Shown here piece after piece: positions 1 to 6,213 of a DNA stretch of 10,885 nucleotides. Source of the stretch: an uncultured Methylococcaceae bacterium (lineage in GTDB: Bacteria; Pseudomonadota; Gammaproteobacteria; Methylococcales; Methylomonadaceae); contig CAIMDR010000231.1 of the NCBI GenBank assembly GCA_903839795.1, forward strand, positions 1 through 10,885, read 5' to 3'. The notes below the pieces were generated by a model. It made no database searches. It saw only the letters and a list, made by a program, of their open reading frames with translations, and had not been told where the DNA came from. How positions within the stretch are numbered: the first letter of the stretch is position 1; each line of letters opens with the position of its first letter. The position numbers were made by a program, and so were the translations under genes.

Positions 1-16
1 AAAGCAACATAAAGCT

Positions 17-49
17 CCCTCGCCCTCCGGGAGAGGGCTGGGGTGAGGG
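17..49. repeat. Intergenic hairpin repeat of CCCTC/GAGGG type
   Basis: Two nested stems are visible. CCCTC at 17-21 pairs with GAGGG at 45-49, and inside them GCCCT at 22-26 pairs with AGGGC at 34-38, leaving a short loop around CCGGGAG. The G/C-rich composition stands out from the surrounding A/T-rich DNA. It looks like a dispersed extragenic palindrome, but I see only this one clear copy in the window. No T-run follows, so a terminator role is not supported. Confidence 0.6.
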
Positions 50-87
50 TGGTCGAATGTCGCTTTACTTCTACATGGCTCTATAAT

Positions 88-170
88 ATCCCCCTCTTTG
101 AAAAAGAGGGATTAGGGGAGATTTTTTAAATTAATCCCCCTCATTCTCCCTTTTTCAAAGGGGGAGGTGA
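88..170. repeat. Long imperfect inverted repeat
   Basis: The left half (about 88-130) reads as a C-run, CTCTTTGAAAAAGAGGG, then ATTAGGGG. The right half (about 126-168) is its imperfect reverse complement: ATCCCCCTCA, then CCCTTTTTCAAAGGGGGAGG. The halves meet in an A/T-rich centre around 121-134. Each half also contains a smaller palindrome of its own, CTCTTTGAAAAAGAG on the left and CCCTTTTTCAAAGGG on the right, so the whole can fold as one long stem or two short hairpins. There is no coding potential and no transposase. This is the shape of a small non-autonomous mobile element or dispersed repeat. A degenerate half copy lies at 6138-6173. Confidence 0.7.
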
Positions 171-271
171 ATACTTACAAAACTTTAAACATTTTCAGAT
201 AAATAATTTCTATGTCGACAAATACCCTACTTTTAAGGGAGGTTATCTGTATAAACTTACAGCAACGCGAA

Positions 272-300
272 TTGGAAATTAATTCCTGAAAGTCTATAGT
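272..300 (+). promoter_or_regulatory. Candidate sigma70 promoter for tonB
   Basis: TTGGAA at 272-277 (4 of 6 to the -35 consensus) is followed after exactly 17 bp by TATAGT at 295-300 (5 of 6 to the -10 consensus). Transcription would begin near 307, giving a leader of about 23 nt before the tonB ATG. A short imperfect palindrome, GGAAATTAATTCC at 274-286, overlaps the -35 and spacer and could be a repressor site. I saw no convincing Fur box. This is a prediction by eye. Confidence 0.45.
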
Positions 301-329
301 CTCAGTTGTTTACTGTCTTTCTTTAGCTC

Positions 330-1127
330 ATGGAATATTCTTGGATCATTTTGCTTAAAAATAATTTTAAAGAGGTCGTCTATAAGGCGAAGCAAACAGC
401 AAAAAAACGGTCTGCAAAAATATTGATGTTGCTAGCCATGATGGTGCTTTTGTTGCATGTTATGCTATTAATAGGGTTAAGGCAGTCTATGGATTTGTCC
501 AAGACACCGGTTATGCCGATCCCTTTTAAACTGGAAGTTAATTTGCTCGGCAAAAACGGTCTCAAAACCAGTGTAGCACCATCACCTGCCAAGGCTCAAC
601 CACTGCCTAAACCTAAACCGGAATCCAAGCCAACACCCAATCCCAAACCAAAACCAAAACCCAAGAAAACAGCCGTTGCAAAAGACAAATTGCCGAATGC
701 CGGTGCTATTGAGCAACTGATTAAATCCCAACCGGCCAAATTGGTTAACAAAAGCGTCAAATATCAACCCGAACAGCAAACAGCGCAGACGGTTTCCTCC
801 GCCATGATGCTGCCCCCGGCTGGCAGCACCTCAGCTATAGACAATTTTCCGGAAAGTGATAGCCATAATCCGAGTCCGGAATATCCGGAAATGGCTATAT
901 TTTTAGGCTATCAAGGCACTGCGGTAATCCGGATTAAAATTTCTGCCCAAGGAGTCAGTAAAGGCGTTGAAATTTTACGCAGCAGCGGCCATAAAATTCT
1001 GGATGAATCAGCGGCCAAAGCCCTAAAAAAATGGCGCTTTACACCCGGCAAAAACGACAGCGACAAGCCGATGACTGACTCAGTGATTATCTCGGTGATT
1101 TATATTCTGTACGGCAATCATCACTAA
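330..1127 (+). CDS. tonB: TonB family energy transducer
   Basis: This 265-residue protein has TonB architecture. A basic cytoplasmic N-terminus of about 30 residues precedes one hydrophobic anchor at about 31-50. A periplasmic spacer with a Pro-Lys repeat at about 87-113 follows, then a C-terminal TonB domain at about 184-262. The C-terminal domain has the family pattern: YP at 185-186, GYQGTAV, RSSG at 217-220, LDESAAKAL and WRFTPG at 235-240. TonB proteins carry proton-motive energy from ExbB/ExbD to outer-membrane receptors for iron chelates, cobalamin and similar ligands. No exbB, exbD or receptor gene is nearby, so its partners are unknown. The ATG at 330 is the only start that leaves sequence ahead of the anchor; no clear Shine-Dalgarno precedes it. 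The anchor sits further in than in E. coli TonB. Confidence 0.9.
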   Translation: MEYSWIILLKNNFKEVVYKAKQTAKKRSAKILMLLAMMVLLLHVMLLIGLRQSMDLSKTPVMPIPFKLEVNLLGKNGLKTSVAPSPAKAQPLPKPKPESKPTPNPKPKPKPKKTAVAKDKLPNAGAIEQLIKSQPAKLVNKSVKYQPEQQTAQTVSSAMMLPPAGSTSAIDNFPESDSHNPSPEYPEMAIFLGYQGTAVIRIKISAQGVSKGVEILRSSGHKILDESAAKALKKWRFTPGKNDSDKPMTDSVIISVIYILYGNHH

Positions 1128-1189
1128 AAAAGGAAGCAAGGAATGCGCATGAAATAACTTAGGCATCATCAAAGACTCCATTGATTGGA

Positions 1190-1261
1190 GCCACGCGAAA
1201 CCCATTGCATAAGAAATCAATTATTATGGGTTTCGGCTATCGCCTCTACCCATTCTACGCG
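1190..1261. repeat. Hairpin repeat with two alternative folds
   Basis: CGAAACCCAT at 1196-1205 is perfectly complementary to ATGGGTTTCG at 1226-1235, with a 20-nt loop. The same central ATGGGT (1226-1231) can instead pair with ACCCAT at 1248-1253, enclosing an inner GGC-tatc-GCC hairpin at 1235-1244. The element lies between the converging ends of tonB (1127) and the relE toxin gene (1290). It resembles dispersed ATGGGTTTCGC-type extragenic repeats seen in several proteobacteria. It might separate the two converging transcripts, but no T-tract follows on either strand, so I do not call it a terminator. Confidence 0.6.
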
Positions 1262-1289
1262 TTGACCCTATTGATTCTCTTTTGACAGT

Positions 1290-1574
1290 TTAAATGCGTT
1301 TTTCAGCATCTTGATAGACTTTTTCTTTGTTTCTTTTGCCAGCAGCAATGACCGTGACTGATACAATATCATCATCTACCCGATAAACTATTCTATACCC
1401 TGGTTGCCGGAGTTTTATTTTGTAACAATCTTTCATTCCAGAAAGAGCTGATGACTTTAACCTGGGCTGTTCTAAACGTTCTGCCAGTTTCTTTTTAAAC
1501 TGAGATTTTATACTACCGTCCAGCTTATTCCATTCAATTAAAGCGAGTTCGTGAAACCTTAATTTATAGGTCAT
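1290..1574 (-). CDS. relE: RelE family mRNA interferase toxin
   Basis: This is a 94-residue protein of the RelE/ParE superfamily (RelE/StbE branch), essentially the length of E. coli RelE. RelE toxins enter the ribosomal A site and cleave mRNA, stopping translation when the antitoxin is lost. The residues known to act in E. coli RelE appear at the same numbers here: Lys52, Lys54, Arg61, Arg81 and Tyr87, within the segments CYKIKLR (50-56), GYRIVY (59-64), GKR (79-81) and VYQ (86-88). The toxin is therefore likely to be catalytically intact. Its ATG overlaps the end of the upstream antitoxin gene by 11 bp, the usual antitoxin-first arrangement that couples translation. The identification is firm; activity in this host is inferred. 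Confidence 0.92.
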   Translation of the reverse strand: MTYKLRFHELALIEWNKLDGSIKSQFKKKLAERLEQPRLKSSALSGMKDCYKIKLRQPGYRIVYRVDDDIVSVTVIAAGKRNKEKVYQDAEKRI

Positions 1575-1812
1575 CTATACTTAACTCAACAAATGGTCCA
1601 TTTGCACGTTCAAGGATAAGCTGTGTATCTTCTAAATCTTCAAGTCTTGCTAAAAGTTTTTCATAAAATGCAGCAGGTAACAGGTAGGATTCAGGCCTGT
1701 TGTGATTAAGAATAGCAATAGGACTCTCATCTGATTGTTTAATTATGGAAGCATAATTACGCTTTAATTCTGTAACGCTAACCGTTGTATTGGCAAATAC
1801 AGTGTCCATCAT
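1564..1812 (-). CDS. Phd/YefM (StbD-like) antitoxin
   Basis: This small acidic protein has up to 82 residues. Its N-terminal half (VSVTELKRNYASIIKQ, then PIAILNHNRPESYLLP) has the Phd/YefM DNA-binding and dimerisation pattern and most resembles StbD antitoxins. The C-terminal tail, GPFVELSIDDL, would wrap and neutralise the toxin. Two ATGs occur in tandem at 1812-1810 and 1809-1807. The Shine-Dalgarno GGAG (1818-1815) is only 2 nt from the first and 5 nt from the second, so the second, giving 81 residues, may be the true start. The toxin gene follows with an 11-bp overlap. Antitoxins of this type normally repress their own promoter, usually more strongly when bound to toxin. Confidence 0.88.
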   Translation of the reverse strand: MMDTVFANTTVSVTELKRNYASIIKQSDESPIAILNHNRPESYLLPAAFYEKLLARLEDLEDTQLILERANGPFVELSIDDL

Positions 1813-1818
1813 AACTCC

Positions 1819-1887
1819 AATTTGATGCTAATTTGAATATTAAATATAACATCTTTTAAATAGATGGCTAGTATTAATTGTTATATT
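1819..1887 (-). promoter_or_regulatory. Candidate antitoxin operator/promoter region
   Basis: The A/T-rich DNA just upstream of the antitoxin Shine-Dalgarno has two exact AATTTGA direct repeats (1819-1825 and 1830-1836, + strand) spaced 11 bp apart, about one helical turn. Further out, AATATAAC at 1843-1850 and GTTATATT at 1880-1887 form an 8-bp inverted repeat. Autoregulated toxin-antitoxin operons usually have operators in this position. I could not settle on one -35/-10 pair for the minus strand. Operator function is an inference. Confidence 0.35.
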
Positions 1888-1961
1888 AAAAGCATTAAAT
1901 AGTGGTTGCAGCCCCCGTCACTCCGAAGACCGCCGACATCATTACCTAAAAACAACCGCCT

Positions 1962-1995
1962 TTGGGAAACCGTATTCGTTCCCAAGCTCCGGCTT
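1962..1995. repeat. Short double-hairpin repeat
   Basis: TTGGGAA at 1962-1968 pairs with TTCCCAA at 1979-1985 across a 10-nt loop. Directly overlapping it, AAGC at 1984-1987 pairs with GCTT at 1992-1995 around a TCCG loop. The shape resembles dispersed 'CGTTCCCAAGCTCCGGCTT' type extragenic repeats. It is the first of three hairpin elements in a row upstream of trpF. Confidence 0.5.
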
Positions 1996-2016
1996 CACTA
2001 CCCACAGTTAGGCATT

Positions 2017-2097
2017 GTAGGAGCGAGCCATGCCCGCGATGAAGAAGCTAAAGCTAACCATTGCAGCCAAAATATCGCGGGCATGGCCCGCTCCTAC
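2017..2097. repeat. Paired REP-like element (BIME-like)
   Basis: A 24-bp unit, GTAGGAGCGAGCCATGCCCG plus CGAT, occupies 2017-2040. It is repeated in inverted orientation at 2074-2097 with 23 of 24 bases complementary, separated by 33 bp. Each unit is itself a small palindrome; in the second copy GCGGGC-atg-GCCCGC is perfect. This matches the GTAGGAGCGAGC...GCGA style of REP sequences known from Pseudomonas and relatives, which typically occur as inverted pairs and are mobilised by RAYT transposases. No RAYT gene is in the window. A + strand reading frame across 1906-2166 passes through the repeat and is not considered a gene. Confidence 0.8.
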
Positions 2098-2169
2098 GGT
2101 GTTATTGTACTTAACTTAATGGCAGTGAGGGGGGCTTTACGCCTGCCCTTTAAGGCCACGGTGTGATCA

Positions 2170-2191
2170 GGGCAACCGCAAGGGTTTGCCC
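2170..2191. repeat. GGGCAA/TTGCCC hairpin repeat
   Basis: GGGCAA at 2170-2175 pairs with TTGCCC at 2186-2191, and an inner CC-GCAA-GG (2176-2183) closes with a GNRA-type tetraloop. A two-base GT bulge lies on the 3' side. It is G/C-rich compared with flanking DNA and is not followed by a T-run, so it is better read as a dispersed extragenic palindrome than a terminator. It is the last of three consecutive hairpins before trpF. Confidence 0.5.
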
Positions 2192-2281
2192 CTATAGAAC
2201 ACGGACATCGTCACCTTAAAGCAATCGTGCTGCAACTTTTTAGTCATAATTAATTTTCAGGCAAATTTCAGCGTCATTTTG

Positions 2282-2290
2282 TGTTATCCT
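2282..2290 (+). promoter_or_regulatory. Possible extended -10 promoter for trpFBA
   Basis: TG at 2282-2283, one base, then TATCCT at 2285-2290 forms an extended -10 pattern about 40 bp upstream of the trpF start. No good -35 hexamer is present at 17-18 bp. I see no tryptophan-rich leader peptide or attenuator-like hairpin with a T-run between here and trpF, so trp-style attenuation is not supported by the sequence. Confidence 0.25.
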
Positions 2291-2330
2291 ACGCGGCTAA
2301 ATTTTATTCTATAAATTCTCATATCACTTT

Positions 2331-2963
2331 ATGCGAACTCGCGTTAAAATTTGCGGCTTTACCCGCATTGAAGAGGCTGTTTATGCCGCTCACCAAGGCA
2401 TAGATGCCATTGGTTTGGTGTTTTATCCACCCAGCCCAAGACATGTTGAGATTGAGCAGGCCATCAGGATTGTTAATGCCCTGCCCGCTTTTACCTCGGT
2501 AGTGGCTTTGTTTGTTGACGAGCAGGAAGCTCAGATACGCGAGGTTTTGGCACGCGTGCCAATTGACTGCCTTCAGTTTCATGGTGATGAGCCGGCTGAA
2601 GCTTGCAGAATTTATGATAAACGATACATTAAAGCAGTCAGTATGCGAGAGGGTATTGATATTGCGGCTTTGGCACAGCACTATCATGATGCAGCGGGGT
2701 TGTTGCTGGATGCTTTCCATCCTGATGCCAAAGGCGGAACCGGCAGTCAATTTGACTGGGCAATGATTCCCAAATCCTGTACGTTGCCCGTTATACTGGC
2801 GGGTGGTTTGGATGAAACCAATGCAAAACAGGCAGTACAAGCCGTAAGACCTTACGCATTAGATGTAAGTAGCGGTGTAGAAGCTGCAAAAGGTATTAAA
2901 GACTCGCTTAAAATAGCGGCATTTATAAAACAAGTTAATGAGGCTGATAGAGTAACAACATGA
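2331..2963 (+). CDS. trpF: Phosphoribosylanthranilate isomerase
   Basis: TrpF carries out the Amadori rearrangement of N-(5-phosphoribosyl)anthranilate to the deoxyribulose form, the third step of tryptophan synthesis from chorismate. The 210-residue, single-domain (beta/alpha)8 protein is of normal family length. Catalytic Cys8 lies in VKICGFTR (5-12) and catalytic Asp127 in LLLDAFHP. Phosphate- and substrate-binding motifs are LQFHGDE (81-87), GGTG (135-138), AGGLDETN (157-164) and DVSSGVE (178-184). The ATG at 2331 places the Cys where the family has it; there is no clear Shine-Dalgarno. The stop overlaps the trpB start by 4 bp (ATGA). It is monofunctional, unlike the TrpC-TrpF fusion of enteric bacteria. 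Confidence 0.97.
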   Translation: MRTRVKICGFTRIEEAVYAAHQGIDAIGLVFYPPSPRHVEIEQAIRIVNALPAFTSVVALFVDEQEAQIREVLARVPIDCLQFHGDEPAEACRIYDKRYIKAVSMREGIDIAALAQHYHDAAGLLLDAFHPDAKGGTGSQFDWAMIPKSCTLPVILAGGLDETNAKQAVQAVRPYALDVSSGVEAAKGIKDSLKIAAFIKQVNEADRVTT

Positions 2964-4162
2964 CCGAAAAATATAATATGCCCGATGAGCGGGGACACTT
3001 TGGGCCTTACGGTGGAATTTTTGTTGCTGAAACATTAATCCCCCCTATTCAGGAATTAAATGCTGCCTATCAGCATTACTTGACCGACCCTGAATTTATA
3101 GCGGAACTGGATGCTGATTTAAAATATTATGTAGGCAGACCGTCGCCTTTATATCATGCTGAACGCTGGAGTCGTGAACTGGGCGGTGCACAAATCTATT
3201 TAAAACGTGAAGACCTTAATCATACGGGTTCTCATAAAATCAATAATACCGTGGGTCAGGCCTTATTGGCCAAGCGCATGGGTAAAACCCGTATTATCGC
3301 GGAAACCGGTGCCGGTCAACACGGCGTTGCTACCGCCACCATTGCCGCCAGACTGGGTCTGGAATGTGTGGTTTATATGGGTGCAGTTGACGTGGCAAGG
3401 CAGTCTTTAAATGTTTATCGGATGAAATTGCTGGGGGCAACTGTAGTGGCGGTTGAGTCCGGTTCTAAAACGCTAAAGGATGCTTTAAACGAAGCGCTTA
3501 GAGATTGGGTCACCAATGTTGATAATACTTTTTATATTATCGGTACGGTTGCGGGCCCACATCCTTATCCGGCGATGGTGCGGGATTTTCAGGCAATTAT
3601 TGGCCGTGAAGCCAAAGAGCAATGTTTTGAAGCAACCGGACGTTTGCCCGATGCGCTGGTGGCTTGCGTAGGTGGTGGTTCAAATGCAATCGGTTTGTTT
3701 TATCCTTTTCTTGAAGATAAATCCGTAAAAATGTACGGCGTTGAAGCAGCCGGTGACGGCGTGGAAACAGGTCGGCATTCTGCGCCGTTATGTGCAGGTC
3801 GCCCCGGTGTATTACACGGCAATCGCACCTATTTAATGGCGGATGATGACGGTGAAATTATCGAAACCCATTCTATTTCAGCCGGCCTGGATTATCCTGG
3901 TGTTGGCCCGGAACATGCCTGGTTAAAAGACACCGGCCGGGCCACTTATGTCAATATAACCGACACCGAAGCACTGGAAGGCTTTTATGCGTTAACGCGC
4001 ATGGAAGGTATTATTCCAGCATTAGAGTCCAGCCATGCAATGGCTTACACGATGAAATTGGCACCGACTATGCGTAAAGACGAAACAATTATTATTAACC
4101 TGTCCGGTCGTGGCGATAAAGATATGCAGACGATGGCCAAACGTGAAGGAATAGAACTGTGA
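2960..4162 (+). CDS. trpB: Tryptophan synthase beta chain
   Basis: TrpB is the PLP-dependent subunit that condenses indole, delivered through a tunnel from TrpA, with L-serine to make tryptophan in the alpha2beta2 complex. The 400-residue length is normal. The Schiff-base lysine is Lys93 in HTGSHKINN (88-96), and the catalytic glutamate is Glu115 in ETGAGQHG. The PLP-phosphate loop GGGSNA is at 238-243. The segments [16 protein letters not shown] (304-319) and LSGRGDKD (381-388) are typical of the TrpB1 type that partners TrpA. The start overlaps trpF by 4 bp and the end overlaps trpA by 4 bp, so the three are probably translated as a coupled unit. A second Met at residue 7 is a less likely start. 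Confidence 0.98.
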   Translation: MTEKYNMPDERGHFGPYGGIFVAETLIPPIQELNAAYQHYLTDPEFIAELDADLKYYVGRPSPLYHAERWSRELGGAQIYLKREDLNHTGSHKINNTVGQALLAKRMGKTRIIAETGAGQHGVATATIAARLGLECVVYMGAVDVARQSLNVYRMKLLGATVVAVESGSKTLKDALNEALRDWVTNVDNTFYIIGTVAGPHPYPAMVRDFQAIIGREAKEQCFEATGRLPDALVACVGGGSNAIGLFYPFLEDKSVKMYGVEAAGDGVETGRHSAPLCAGRPGVLHGNRTYLMADDDGEIIETHSISAGLDYPGVGPEHAWLKDTGRATYVNITDTEALEGFYALTRMEGIIPALESSHAMAYTMKLAPTMRKDETIIINLSGRGDKDMQTMAKREGIEL

Positions 4163-4962
4163 GTCGCTTAGCTGCCCGATTTGAAGAACTTGCCAAAACA
4201 GGTCGCAAGGCATTAATTCCATTTGTTACGGCGGGCGATCCACATCCAGACTTTACCGTGCCGCTGATGCATGCCATGGTAAAAGCCGGTGTTGATGTGA
4301 TTGAGCTGGGTGTGCCTTTTTCTGATCCGATGGCCGATGGCCCTGTTATTCAACGTGCCAGCGAACGCGCGTTGGCTCATAAAATGAGCTTGAGACGCAC
4401 TCTCGAAATTGCGACGGAATTTAGAAAAACCGATCAGGAAACGCCGGTGGTGCTGATGGGTTATTTAAACCCGATTGAAGCAATGGGTTACGAGAACTTT
4501 GCCAATGCCGCACAACGTGCAGACATTGATGGTGTACTAACCGTTGATTTACCCCCCGAAGAAGGCATTGAGTGCGGTGCCTTGTTAAAGGCACGCGGCG
4601 TTGATCCTATTTTTCTGTTGGCGCCTAACAGCACCGATGAACGTGTTGAAAAAATGGATGCAGCGGGTAGTGGTTATATTTATTATGTGTCTCTTAAAGG
4701 CGTAACCGGTGCCGGTCATTTGAATATTGCCGATGTTGAAAACAAATTACAACAAATCAAGGCGATTACAAAATTACCGATTGCGATTGGTTTTGGTGTA
4801 AAAGATGCGCAAACAGCAAAAACTATTGCTACTATAGGCGATGGCGTGGTTATCGGTAGCGCCCTGATTAGTAAAATTGAAGCCAACCTGGACAACCTGG
4901 AACAGGCCGGTAACAACATTATTGAATTACTGGTATCCATACGCCAAGCGCTGGATAGTTAA
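4159..4962 (+). CDS. trpA: Tryptophan synthase alpha chain
   Basis: TrpA cleaves indole-3-glycerol phosphate to indole and glyceraldehyde 3-phosphate and passes the indole to TrpB. The 267-residue TIM-barrel protein has its catalytic residues at the same numbers as the Salmonella enzyme: Glu49 in [10 protein letters not shown] (48-57) and Asp60 in MADGP. Other family marks are GYLNP (101-105), SLKGVTG (178-184), GFGV (211-214) and the phosphate-binding GSAL (233-236). The start is GTG, embedded in the trpB stop as GTGA, with a good Shine-Dalgarno AAGGA at 4146-4150 ending 8 nt upstream. This supports GTG as the real start and translational coupling to trpB. Confidence 0.98.
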   Translation: MSRLAARFEELAKTGRKALIPFVTAGDPHPDFTVPLMHAMVKAGVDVIELGVPFSDPMADGPVIQRASERALAHKMSLRRTLEIATEFRKTDQETPVVLMGYLNPIEAMGYENFANAAQRADIDGVLTVDLPPEEGIECGALLKARGVDPIFLLAPNSTDERVEKMDAAGSGYIYYVSLKGVTGAGHLNIADVENKLQQIKAITKLPIAIGFGVKDAQTAKTIATIGDGVVIGSALISKIEANLDNLEQAGNNIIELLVSIRQALDS

Positions 4963-4997
4963 GGCGTGTCATGATAAAAGCACTATGGAGCATATAA

Positions 4998-5948
4998 ATG
5001 AGTTGGTTTGAAAAGTTACTCCCTAAAACAATCAGAACCGAAGGATCGAATAAAAAAGGTACGGTACCTGAAGGTCTGTGGACCAAGTGTCCTGGCTGTA
5101 ATGCCATTCTTTATAATACCGAACTGGAAAGAAATCTAAGCGTCTGTCCAAAATGTGAACATCACATGCGTATTTCGGCCAGAACACGTTTGAATATGTT
5201 TCTGGATGAAGAAGGACGCGAAGAAATCGGCAAGCATATTAAGCCTGTCGATCCGTTAAAATTTAGAGACACCAAGAAATATAAAGACAGGATTACCCAA
5301 GCTCAAAAACAAACCAAAGAACATGATGCTTTGGTCGTGATGAAAGGTCTGCTTAACGGTAACGATATTGTTGTTGCTGCCTTTGACTTTAAATTTATGG
5401 GCGGCTCAATGGGCTCGGTAGTCGGCGAACGTTTTGTTCGGGGCGTCAACAAGAGCTTTGAGTTAGGTATACCGTTTATTGTGTTTACGTCAAGCGGCGG
5501 TGCCAGAATGCAGGAATCCTTGTTTTCCCTGTTTCAAATGGCAAAAACCAGCGCGGCGTTAACCAAATTGTCCGATGCCGGAATTCCGTATATCTCTTTT
5601 ATGACGGATCCAACGATGGGCGGTGTATCAGCCAGTTTAGCCATGCTGGGCGATATTAATGTAGCTGAGCCCAATGCGTTGATTGGTTTTGCAGGCCCAA
5701 GGGTTATAGAGCAAACGGTTCGTGAAAAATTGCCTGAAGGGTTTCAACGCAGCGAGTTTTTACAAGAACATGGCGCTATTGACATGATTATTGACAGACG
5801 TGAAATGCGCACTAAAATTTCCAGCATTTTGGCACTATTGATGGCGGGCAGAGGAAAAGCATCGACAGCAATTGCACCTGCTTTAGAAGCTGAAGCCGAA
5901 GAAGAAGAAGAAGCAGCAGTTGTCGAGCATCCTTCTGTTAAAGAATAA
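4998..5948 (+). CDS. accD: Acetyl-CoA carboxylase carboxyltransferase subunit beta
   Basis: AccD pairs with AccA to form the carboxyltransferase that moves CO2 from biotin on AccB to acetyl-CoA, giving malonyl-CoA, the committed step of fatty-acid synthesis. The 316-residue protein starts with the zinc ribbon of bacterial AccD: Cys31-x2-Cys34 and Cys50-x2-Cys53. The crotonase-like carboxyltransferase core carries [11 protein letters not shown] (134-144), [11 protein letters not shown] (164-174), [10 protein letters not shown] and [11 protein letters not shown] (230-240). GGAG at 4987-4990 is a well-placed ribosome site. The C-terminus ends in a Glu/Ala tail (about 292-310) that includes five Glu codons in a row; this tail is outside the core fold and varies in the family. 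It lies 35 bp after trpA and probably shares its transcript. Confidence 0.98.
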   Translation: MSWFEKLLPKTIRTEGSNKKGTVPEGLWTKCPGCNAILYNTELERNLSVCPKCEHHMRISARTRLNMFLDEEGREEIGKHIKPVDPLKFRDTKKYKDRITQAQKQTKEHDALVVMKGLLNGNDIVVAAFDFKFMGGSMGSVVGERFVRGVNKSFELGIPFIVFTSSGGARMQESLFSLFQMAKTSAALTKLSDAGIPYISFMTDPTMGGVSASLAMLGDINVAEPNALIGFAGPRVIEQTVREKLPEGFQRSEFLQEHGAIDMIIDRREMRTKISSILALLMAGRGKASTAIAPALEAEAEEEEEAAVVEHPSVKE

Positions 5949-6213
5949 CCGGTTCACGAAATACTACCGGGTATCTACTGAGTTTTTCTGCCTGATAAAA
6001 AAATGATTTACACTGAAACTATCAACCCTCTCCTACCGGAGAAGCCTGCCTTATGCCATGCAGAAGGTTTTGGAGAGAAAGCAGGGATGCATAAGCATGC
6101 GTAGCGGTGTGTCGAGGAAAGTAAAATCAATTATTTAAATCCCCCTCAACCTTATTTTTTAAAGGCAAAAGGATTCCACTTGTGTAAATACCTGTACCCC
6201 GAACACTCTGATA
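5949..6213. other. Intergenic region accD-folC with degenerate repeats
   Basis: No gene is supported in these 265 bp. The stretch holds a weak CCGGT/ACCGG stem (5949-5953 with 5966-5970), a TCTCC-tacc-GGAGA hairpin at 6029-6042, a CTTATGC/GCATAAG pair (6050-6056 with 6089-6095), and a degenerate copy of the long repeat seen at the start of the window (6138-6173). No confident promoter for folC was found. The gap breaks the otherwise tight gene spacing, so folC may have its own promoter here. Confidence 0.6.
6138..6173. repeat. Degenerate half copy of the 88-170 repeat
   Basis: AATCCCCCTCA at 6138-6148 is identical to 133-143, and the next 17 bases (to AAAGG at 6165) align with 144-161 with one gap and several substitutions. 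Only the right half of the element is present; the left arm is absent. This shows that the element is dispersed and decays in place. Confidence 0.55.

Noticed and set aside
190..210. Fur box upstream of tonB
   Set aside because: The A/T-rich stretch there has only a loose resemblance to GATAATGATAATCATTATC and lies well upstream of the better promoter candidate.
1906..2166. An 86-codon + strand open frame upstream of trpF
   Set aside because: It runs straight through two hairpin repeats including the REP pair, has no ribosome site, and its composition reflects the repeats. It resembles the junk frames often annotated over REP sequences.
2170..2330. Tryptophan attenuator or leader peptide before trpF
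   Set aside because: No short frame with clustered Trp codons and no hairpin followed by a T-run was seen; the hairpin at 2170-2191 looks like a dispersed repeat.
2319..2840. A 173-codon minus-strand frame opposite trpF
   Set aside because: It is wholly antisense to a clear trpF with intact motifs, and its translation shows no recognisable domain.
5949..5987. Possible terminator after accD (CCGGT/ACCGG stem, later TTTTT)
   Set aside because: The stem is only 5 bp with a 12-nt loop, and the T-run begins 12 nt after the stem, too far for an intrinsic terminator.
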